Below the pieces are notes generated by a model that made no database searches, was not told where the DNA came from, and was given only the letters and a program-made list of their open reading frames with translations. The translations under genes were made by a program, and so were the position numbers. 5,135 nt of DNA from an uncultured Prevotella sp. (GTDB lineage: Bacteria; Bacteroidota; Bacteroidia; Bacteroidales; Bacteroidaceae). Shown piece by piece: positions 1-4,083 of this stretch. The DNA is taken from NCBI GenBank assembly GCA_900765465.1, contig CAAFRM010000114.1:1-5135 (forward strand), read 5' to 3'. How positions within the stretch are numbered: the first letter of the stretch is position 1; every line of letters starts with the position of its first letter.

Positions 1-73
1 GCTTCAAGATGGGCTTGAACCAACGACCCCCTGATTAACAGTCAGGTGCTCTAACCAACTGAGCTATTGAAGC
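1..73 (-). tRNA. tRNA-Asn (anticodon GTT), copy 1, missing its last base at the window edge
   Basis: Read on the minus strand this folds as a full cloverleaf: acceptor stem GCTTCAA/TTGAAGC (7 perfect pairs), D-stem GCTC/GAGC, anticodon stem CCTGA/TCAGG with loop CTGTTAA, a 5-base variable loop, and a T-arm with loop TTCAAGC. The anticodon GTT lies at 37-39 on the plus strand (AAC) and reads Asn codons AAC/AAT. The 3' discriminator base would be just outside the window. The T-stem GTTGG/CCATC has one T-T mismatch, also present in the second copy. It is probably co-transcribed downstream of copy 2 from the promoter at 235-266, because the 45-base gap between the copies shows no promoter of its own. 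Confidence 0.96.
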
Positions 74-118
74 ATTTTTAACTTTAATAAAATGAGTGAT
101 GAAATAAATCATCATTTG

Positions 119-192
119 CGCTTCAAGATGGGCTTGAACCAACGACCCCCTGATTAACAGTCAGGTGCTCTAACCAACTGAGCTATTGAAGC
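119..192 (-). tRNA. tRNA-Asn (anticodon GTT), copy 2, complete
   Basis: The 73 bases 120-192 are identical to copy 1 and form the same cloverleaf, with anticodon GTT at 156-158 (AAC on the plus strand). The discriminator base is G (C119 on the plus strand), as is usual for tRNA-Asn. The following minus-strand bases are CAA, so the 3' CCA is not encoded and must be added by tRNA nucleotidyltransferase. It is the promoter-proximal gene of a two-gene tRNA unit; its 5' end is about 40 bases downstream of a consensus Bacteroidota promoter. Confidence 0.97.
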
Positions 193-234
193 ATTTTTGC
201 ATTGCAGAAACATGACGTTCCTTATTTGCGTGTG

Positions 235-266
235 CAAAAGTACTAACTTTTCTCCATTCTGCCAAA
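235..266 (-). promoter_or_regulatory. Bacteroidota-type promoter for the tRNA-Asn pair
   Basis: On the minus strand there is a perfect -33 box TTTG (plus-strand 263-266), a 20-base spacer, and a perfect -7 box TACTTTTG (235-242), matching the Bacteroidota primary sigma consensus TTTG-N19-21-TAnnTTTG. Transcription should start near 229-231, leaving a leader of about 37-39 bases before the tRNA 5' end at 192. No other promoter is seen for the tRNAs. Confidence 0.8.
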
Positions 267-302
267 TTTTTCCCCAACTTTTTTTGCTTTTTCTTCAAAA
301 AA
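267..302 (-). promoter_or_regulatory. A-rich tract upstream of the tRNA promoter, possible UP-like element
   Basis: Directly upstream of the tRNA -33 box, the minus strand reads as A-tracts separated by short G-containing steps (plus-strand T runs at 267-270, 280-286 and 288-292). A-tracts in this position can contact the RNA polymerase alpha subunit or bend DNA and so strengthen stable-RNA promoters. This role is inferred from position and composition only; AT-rich intergenic DNA often looks like this. Confidence 0.3.
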
Positions 303-334
303 GTGCATTTTTGGGGGCTTAGAGCCACTTTTTT
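297..334. other. A/T-flanked inverted repeat between divergent promoters
   Basis: AAAAAAGTG at 297-305 is the exact complement of CACTTTTTT at 326-334. Between them lies a small GC-rich hairpin, GGCT-TAG-AGCC (316-326), that competes for C326 with the outer stem. The symmetry gives a stem with A and T runs in both orientations, like a two-way terminator. It lies between the leftward tRNA promoter and the rightward protease promoter, where no transcript obviously needs ending. The plus-strand form, GGCT-TAG-AGCC followed by ACTTTTTT, looks most like a terminator but has only four core pairs. Function unknown. Confidence 0.4.
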
Positions 335-368
335 AGACTAAAAATGGTAGTTTTAGCAAAGAAATGAG

Positions 369-376
369 TAATTTTG
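369..376 (+). promoter_or_regulatory. Probable -7 box of the S41 protease promoter
   Basis: TAATTTTG matches the TAnnTTTG -7 consensus exactly and is the same octamer as in the rimP promoter. The expected -33 box about 20 bases upstream (near 345-348, TGGT) is poor, so this may be a weaker promoter or one that needs an activator. The predicted start near 381 gives an untranslated leader of about 65-85 bases, depending on which ATG is used. Confidence 0.5.
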
Positions 377-390
377 TGGGCGAATTACAA

Positions 391-425
391 CCCCGCTCGG
401 ATTATCCTCTAAACCGATGATGGGG
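391..425 (+). other. Possible leader hairpin ahead of the S41 protease
   Basis: CCCC (391-394) can pair with GGGG (422-425), and TCGG (397-400) with CCGA (414-417), separated by a small internal loop and closed by a 13-base loop. It would lie in the 5' untranslated region, 22 bases before the first ATG. There is no T-run after it, so it is not a terminator. It could affect mRNA stability; it may equally be chance. Confidence 0.25.
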
Positions 426-447
426 AGAAAGAAATGAGAAATAATTA

Positions 448-2130
448 ATGATGATAAAGATAAGCATGAAAAAAGTATTGATTTCGTTGCTCATGGTGCT
501 GCTCGCAGCACCTGCTTTTGCACAGATAGATAGAGATCATGATTTCAAGACGGCGAAGAATATGGATATATTCAACTCCATCTACAAGAATCTGGACCTC
601 ATGTACGTGGATACGCTCGATGCCGAAGAGGTGGTGGGCAATGGTATCAAGGCTATGTTGGGTAGTCTGGATCCTTATACCACTTACTATCCGGAGGAGA
701 AAGTCAACGAACTGAAGAATATGCTCACCGGTAAATATGCCGGTGTGGGTGCCGTGGTGCGCTACAATTTCCAGTTGCAGCGTGTCTGCATCAGCGAACC
801 ATACGAGAATATGCCTGCTGCCGAAGTGGGATTGAAGAAGGGAGACATCATCCTCAGCATCGACAATGAAGATATGACCAATAAAGACGTGGCTTATGTG
901 AGCGATCATCTTCGTGGTGACCCGGGTACATCCTTTATCATTAAGGTGAAACGGCCAAGTACGGGCAAGACTCTGAAGATGAAGATAACCCGCCGTACCA
1001 TCCAGATGCCGTTCCTCCCATATTACGGTATGCTGGAGGGCGGATTCGGATACATCAACTTCAATTCCTTCACCGACAATTGCGCCAAGGACGTGCGCCG
1101 TGCATTCATCGACCTGAAAAAACAGGGTGCCAAGGGCTTGGTGTTCGACCTCCGCAACAATGGCGGCGGTTCGGTGAGCGAGGCGGTGAGCATCATCAAC
1201 ATGTTCCTGCCAAAGGGAAAGACCGTGCTGAAGATGCAGGGCAAGCTGCAGCGTTCCAACAAGGAATACAAGACCAGCGTGGAGCCTGTAGACTCCGTAA
1301 TGCCGATGGTGGTGCTCGTGAATGGAAATTCTGCCAGCGCCAGCGAGATTATGAGCGGCAGTTTGCAGGACTATGACCGTGCTATTATATTAGGTACGCG
1401 CACGTATGGCAAGGGACTGGTGCAGACCACGATGGACCTGCCTTACAACGGACAGATGAAGCTGACCACAGCCAAATACTATATCCCGAGCGGAAGATGC
1501 GTGCAGGCGCTCAACTACAAGCATTCCAAGGGAGGCTATGTGGAACATGTGCCTGATTCCCTGACCAAGGTGTTCTATACCGCCAATGGAAGAGAGGTGC
1601 GTGATGGCGGCGGCGTGAAGCCGGATGTTGAGGTGAAGCCTGACTCGCTTCCTAACATCGCCTTCTATCTGGCGGGCGCAAGAGACAGCAACGAGGTGAT
1701 GCTCAACTACGAAGTGGATTACATCGCCAAGCATCCTACCATCGCCCCAGCCAAGGATTTCGCCCTTACCGATGCCGACTATGATGAGTTCAAGGCAAGA
1801 GTGCTGAAGGCGGATTTCAAATACGACCGAGAGACCGAGAAATATCTGAAGGACTTGGAGAAACTCGCCAAGTTCGAGGGATATTACGACGATGCCAAAC
1901 CGGAGTTTGAGGCTTTGAAGAAGAAGCTGAGCCACAATGTGGCGAAAGACCTGGATTACAACAAGGAGTATATCAAGCAACTGTTGGAAAATGAGATTGT
2001 TGCAGCCTATTATTTCCAGGCTGGTGCCATCCAGAACTCTCTGCGTTATGACAAGCAGATTAAGGAGGCTGTAAAGTTGCTGAATTCACCTGAAGAATAC
2101 AGCAAAATACTGCGTCCGACAAAGAAATAA
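448..2130 (+). CDS. S41 family C-terminal processing protease (CtpA/Tsp-like), secreted
   Basis: This encodes a 560-residue serine protease of family S41, which cleaves proteins near their C-termini in the periplasm. Numbering from the first ATG, residues 7-25 form a signal peptide (KK, a hydrophobic core, then AFA) with predicted cleavage before Gln26. An N-terminal helical part is followed by a PDZ domain at about 95-187 (GKYAGVGAV, then GLKKGDIILSID), which binds substrate tails. The catalytic domain spans about 198-400, with LVFDLRNNGGG at 231-241 and SASASEI at 295-301. By alignment with E. coli Tsp (Ser452, Asp463, Lys477), the catalytic residues are Ser297, Asp308 and Lys322; the spacing agrees exactly, so the enzyme should be active. 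A helical, charged C-terminal region of about 150 residues follows. Three possible starts (448, 451, 466) share the frame; 466 (MKK...) gives the most typical signal peptide, and 448 is simply the longest form. No Shine-Dalgarno sequence decides it. It appears monocistronic. Its substrate is unknown. Confidence 0.93.
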   Translation: MMIKISMKKVLISLLMVLLAAPAFAQIDRDHDFKTAKNMDIFNSIYKNLDLMYVDTLDAEEVVGNGIKAMLGSLDPYTTYYPEEKVNELKNMLTGKYAGVGAVVRYNFQLQRVCISEPYENMPAAEVGLKKGDIILSIDNEDMTNKDVAYVSDHLRGDPGTSFIIKVKRPSTGKTLKMKITRRTIQMPFLPYYGMLEGGFGYINFNSFTDNCAKDVRRAFIDLKKQGAKGLVFDLRNNGGGSVSEAVSIINMFLPKGKTVLKMQGKLQRSNKEYKTSVEPVDSVMPMVVLVNGNSASASEIMSGSLQDYDRAIILGTRTYGKGLVQTTMDLPYNGQMKLTTAKYYIPSGRCVQALNYKHSKGGYVEHVPDSLTKVFYTANGREVRDGGGVKPDVEVKPDSLPNIAFYLAGARDSNEVMLNYEVDYIAKHPTIAPAKDFALTDADYDEFKARVLKADFKYDRETEKYLKDLEKLAKFEGYYDDAKPEFEALKKKLSHNVAKDLDYNKEYIKQLLENEIVAAYYFQAGAIQNSLRYDKQIKEAVKLLNSPEEYSKILRPTKK

Positions 2131-2167
2131 GTGCAAAATCCTGCACAATTACCTAAAAATGCGCAGG
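2131..2167 (+). other. Alternative weak hairpins after the protease stop codon
   Basis: GTGCA (2131-2135) pairs with TGCAC (2142-2146) immediately after the TAA. Alternatively CCTGC (2140-2144) pairs with GCAGG (2163-2167). The two are mutually exclusive. Neither is followed by a T-run; an A-rich stretch follows instead. I see no convincing intrinsic terminator here, so the protease transcript may read on to the strong hairpin at 2238-2265, or end by Rho. Confidence 0.25.
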
Positions 2168-2192
2168 TTATGAAGAAAAAAACGGGGAAATC

Positions 2193-2224
2193 TTTGGATA
2201 TTCTCAAAAATATTCGTAATTTTG
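2193..2224 (+). promoter_or_regulatory. Bacteroidota-type promoter of rimP-nusA-infB
   Basis: A perfect -33 box TTTG (2193-2196), a 20-base spacer and a perfect -7 box TAATTTTG (2217-2224) match the family consensus. The box spacing equals that of the tRNA promoter at 235-266, as expected for strong housekeeping promoters. Transcription should start near 2228-2231, giving a leader of about 55 bases before the rimP ATG. The spacer also contains an inverted repeat, GGATATT (2196-2202) and AATATTC (2209-2215, one G-T pair). Confidence 0.8.
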
Positions 2225-2237
2225 CACCGTTCAGTGG

Positions 2238-2272
2238 AATGAGGGGCTCGCAAGAGTTCCTCATTTTATTTT
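2238..2272 (+). terminator. Terminator-like hairpin in the rimP-nusA-infB leader (candidate attenuator)
   Basis: The arm 2238-2249 (AATGAGGGGCTC) pairs with 2254-2265 (GAGTTCCTCATT) over 12 consecutive pairs, two of them G-T, capped by the tetraloop GCAA (2250-2253), a stable GNRA type. The T-rich run TTTATTTT overlaps and follows it (2265-2272). This has the form of an intrinsic terminator oriented rightward; the opposite strand has no U-run. It lies downstream of the promoter at 2193-2224 and ends about 20 bases before the rimP ATG, so it would be transcribed as nearly the whole leader. It may terminate read-through from the protease, attenuate the operon, or protect the mRNA 5' end. The hairpin itself is clear; the role is inferred. 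Confidence 0.65.
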
Positions 2273-2284
2273 AAATAGGTATAT

Positions 2285-2752
2285 ATGATTGATAAAAACG
2301 TCGTAAAAAAATTAGTTGATGAATGGCTCCAGGATCAGGAATATTTTCTGGTAGACATTGAAATCAGTCCGGACAATCGCATCGTAGTCGAGATTGACCA
2401 CGCTGACGGTGTATGGATTGAGGATTGTGTGGCTTTGAGTAGATATATTGAAGAACGCTTGAGTCGTGATGACGAGGACTATGAGTTGGAGGTAGGATCC
2501 GCAGGTCTCGGTCAGCCATTCAAGGTTCCACAGCAGTATATCAACTTCGTAGGCAAGGAGGTAGAGGTGCTCGATGCAGATGGCATCAAGGTAAAGGGCA
2601 TCTTGAAGGCTGTGGACGGTAACGACTTCACAGTTGGCGTGGAAGAAAAGGTAAAGGTTGAAGGTAAGAAGCGTCCTGTAAAGATGGAAGTGGACCACGT
2701 TTACCAGATGGATAAAGTAAAATATACAAAATATATAATCAGTTTCAAATAA
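2285..2752 (+). CDS. rimP: Ribosome maturation factor RimP
   Basis: The product, 155 residues, is close to the usual size of RimP (about 150), a cytoplasmic factor that assists late assembly of the 30S ribosomal subunit. The N-terminal alpha/beta domain (about 1-80) has the family pattern of acidic strand, DCVALSRYIEERL helix, and the ELEVGSAGLGQPFK segment at about 67-80, equivalent to the LEVSSPGLDRPL signature of E. coli RimP, with Ala for Pro and Gly-Gln for Asp-Arg. The C-terminal part (about 82-155) looks like the SH3-like domain (FVGKEVEVLD, KVKGILKAVDGNDFTV). It begins the operon: nusA starts three bases after its stop codon, a gene order conserved widely in bacteria. The ATG is the only reasonable start; upstream bases are AT-rich without a proper Shine-Dalgarno sequence. 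A leader hairpin precedes it. Confidence 0.94.
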   Translation: MIDKNVVKKLVDEWLQDQEYFLVDIEISPDNRIVVEIDHADGVWIEDCVALSRYIEERLSRDDEDYELEVGSAGLGQPFKVPQQYINFVGKEVEVLDADGIKVKGILKAVDGNDFTVGVEEKVKVEGKKRPVKMEVDHVYQMDKVKYTKYIISFK

Positions 2753-2755
2753 GCT

Positions 2756-4018
2756 ATGGCTAAAAAAGAGCAAGAATTAACTGCGAGTATGATTGATACA
2801 TTCCGCGAGTTTAAAGAAACCAAGAATATCGACCGTACTACTTTGGTAAGTGTGTTGGAGGAAAGTTTCCGCAACGTGCTTGCTAAGATTTTCGGTAGTG
2901 ACGAAAACTTCGATGTTATCGTGAACCCAGACAAGGGTGACTTCGAGATTTATCGCAACCGTGTAGTTGTTGCCGATGGTGAGGTAGAGGATGAGAACAA
3001 GGAAATCGCCCTTTCCGAAGCTCAGAAGATTGAGCCAGACTACGAGGTAGGCGAGGATGTGAGCGAGAAGGTTGACTTCAACAAGTTCGGCCGCCGTGCT
3101 ATCCTGACCCTTCGCCAGACATTGGCTTCTAAGATTCTTGAGCTTGAGCATGACTCTCTCTATAATAAGTACAAGGATCGCGTGGGTCAGGTAATCTCTG
3201 GTGAGGTTTACCAGGTATGGAAGCGCGAGGTGCTTATCGTTGACGACGAGAACAACGAGTTGATGTTGCCTAAGACAGAGCAGATTCCTGGCGACAACTA
3301 TCGCAAGGGTGAGACAGTGCGTGCCGTCATCCTCCGTGTTGACAACGACAACAACAACCCTAAGATTATCCTGAGCCGTACAGCGCCTATCTTCCTGCAG
3401 CGTCTGCTGGAGGCAGAGGTTCCTGAGATAGCAGAGGGTCTGGTAGCCATCCGTCGCATCGCCCGTCTTCCGGGAGAGCGTGCCAAGATTGCTGTGGAGA
3501 GTTTCGACGAGCGCATCGACCCAGTAGGTGCCTGCGTAGGTGTAAAGGGTAGCCGTGTTCACGGCATCGTTCGTGAGCTCTGCAACGAGAACCTCGATGT
3601 CATCAACTACAGCGCCAATACCAAGCTGTTCATCCAGCGTGCCCTGGCTCCTGCTTCTATCACCTCTGTCACCATCGACGAGGAGAACAAGAAGGCTGAG
3701 GTGTTCCTGAAGCCAGAGGAGGTAAGCCTGGCCATCGGTCGTGGCGGTATGAACATCAAGCTGGCTTCTATGCTTACAGAATACACCATCGATGTGTTCC
3801 GCGAGGTGGGCGAGAATGAGGCTGATGAGGATATCTACCTGGATGAGTTCTCTGACGAGATCGACCAGTGGGTTATCGATGCTATCAAGGGTATCGGCTA
3901 CGATACAGCCAAGCAGGTGCTCAACGCACCACGCGACATGATTGTAGAGAAGGCTGACCTTGAGGAGGAGACCGTTGATAACGTTCTCAAGGTATTGCGA
4001 GCTGAATTCGAACAATAA
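2756..4018 (+). CDS. nusA: Transcription termination/antitermination factor NusA
   Basis: NusA binds RNA polymerase and nascent RNA, promoting pausing and intrinsic termination, and takes part in antitermination of rRNA operons. This protein has 420 residues. The N-terminal polymerase-binding domain covers about 1-130 (MIDTFREFKETKNIDRTTL onward). An S1 domain starts near Asp141 (DRVGQVISGEV) and runs to about 200. KH1 carries DPVGACVGVKGSRV at 255-268, and KH2 carries AIGRGGMNIKLAS at 326-338. The acidic linker (about 350-368) leads to one helix-hairpin-helix-like region (about 370-420, DAIKGIGYDTAKQVL). It is shorter than E. coli NusA (495), which has two C-terminal acidic repeats; here there is room for only one. 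The gene follows rimP by three bases, so the two are likely translationally coupled, and infB follows after 65 bases. NusA control of its own operon is known in other bacteria and could act through the leader hairpin. Confidence 0.97.
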   Translation: MAKKEQELTASMIDTFREFKETKNIDRTTLVSVLEESFRNVLAKIFGSDENFDVIVNPDKGDFEIYRNRVVVADGEVEDENKEIALSEAQKIEPDYEVGEDVSEKVDFNKFGRRAILTLRQTLASKILELEHDSLYNKYKDRVGQVISGEVYQVWKREVLIVDDENNELMLPKTEQIPGDNYRKGETVRAVILRVDNDNNNPKIILSRTAPIFLQRLLEAEVPEIAEGLVAIRRIARLPGERAKIAVESFDERIDPVGACVGVKGSRVHGIVRELCNENLDVINYSANTKLFIQRALAPASITSVTIDEENKKAEVFLKPEEVSLAIGRGGMNIKLASMLTEYTIDVFREVGENEADEDIYLDEFSDEIDQWVIDAIKGIGYDTAKQVLNAPRDMIVEKADLEEETVDNVLKVLRAEFEQ

Positions 4019-4020
4019 TT

Positions 4021-4049
4021 TTCCCTTGCTGGCGGGTGCTACAGGGGAA
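4021..4049 (+). other. Hairpin in the nusA-infB gap
   Basis: TTCCCTTG (4021-4028) pairs with CAGGGGAA (4042-4049) over eight pairs, one of them a G-T wobble, starting two bases after the nusA stop codon. The 13-base loop contains a possible inner GC/GC pairing. No T-run follows (TCAAACTTTAAAAATAGG), so it should not stop transcription. It may be an mRNA processing or stability element that sets IF2 levels apart from NusA. Together with the site at 4065-4069, it accounts for the 65-base gap. Confidence 0.45.
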
Positions 4050-4064
4050 TCAAACTTTAAAAAT

Positions 4065-4069
4065 AGGAG
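4065..4069 (+). promoter_or_regulatory. AGGAG, off-spaced Shine-Dalgarno-like site before infB
   Basis: AGGAG is the only good Shine-Dalgarno-like string ahead of a gene here, but it ends 14 bases before the ATG at 4084, against the usual 5-9. Bacteroidota rarely rely on Shine-Dalgarno pairing and prefer A-rich upstream regions, and the 14 intervening bases are nearly all A/T. It may be a weak helper or chance. Confidence 0.3.
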
Positions 4070-4083
4070 ATTAAAATATATAT

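Larger units (their letters stand above)
1..198. repeat. Direct repeat of 79 bases (tandem tRNA-Asn duplication)
   Basis: Positions 1-79 and 120-198 are identical and offset by 119 bases. The identity covers the 73 tRNA bases plus the six bases ATTTTT at their 5' side (plus-strand right side), then stops. The 40 bases between the units (80-119) are AT-rich and unique; they include a weak inverted repeat, TGATGA (97-102) and TCATCA (109-114), which could help processing of the tRNA precursor. Left of position 1 cannot be seen, so more copies may exist. Confidence 0.9.

Noticed and set aside
1..198. The two spaced identical units as a start of a CRISPR array or attachment sites
   Set aside because: The repeated unit is a complete tRNA gene, with only two copies and no spacer array or integrase in view.
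1390..1980. Minus-strand open frame (196 codons) inside the protease gene
   Set aside because: It is antisense to the S41 protease, without its own promoter or a recognisable domain.
2777..4015. Long open frame on the minus strand (412 codons) opposite nusA
   Set aside because: It lies entirely antisense to a clear nusA gene, its translation resembles no family I know, and it follows from the codon use of nusA. It is a shadow frame.
4016..4023. TAATTTTC after nusA as a possible -7 box for infB
   Set aside because: It misses the final G of the consensus, and there is no TTTG box about 20 bases upstream (only ATTG at 18).
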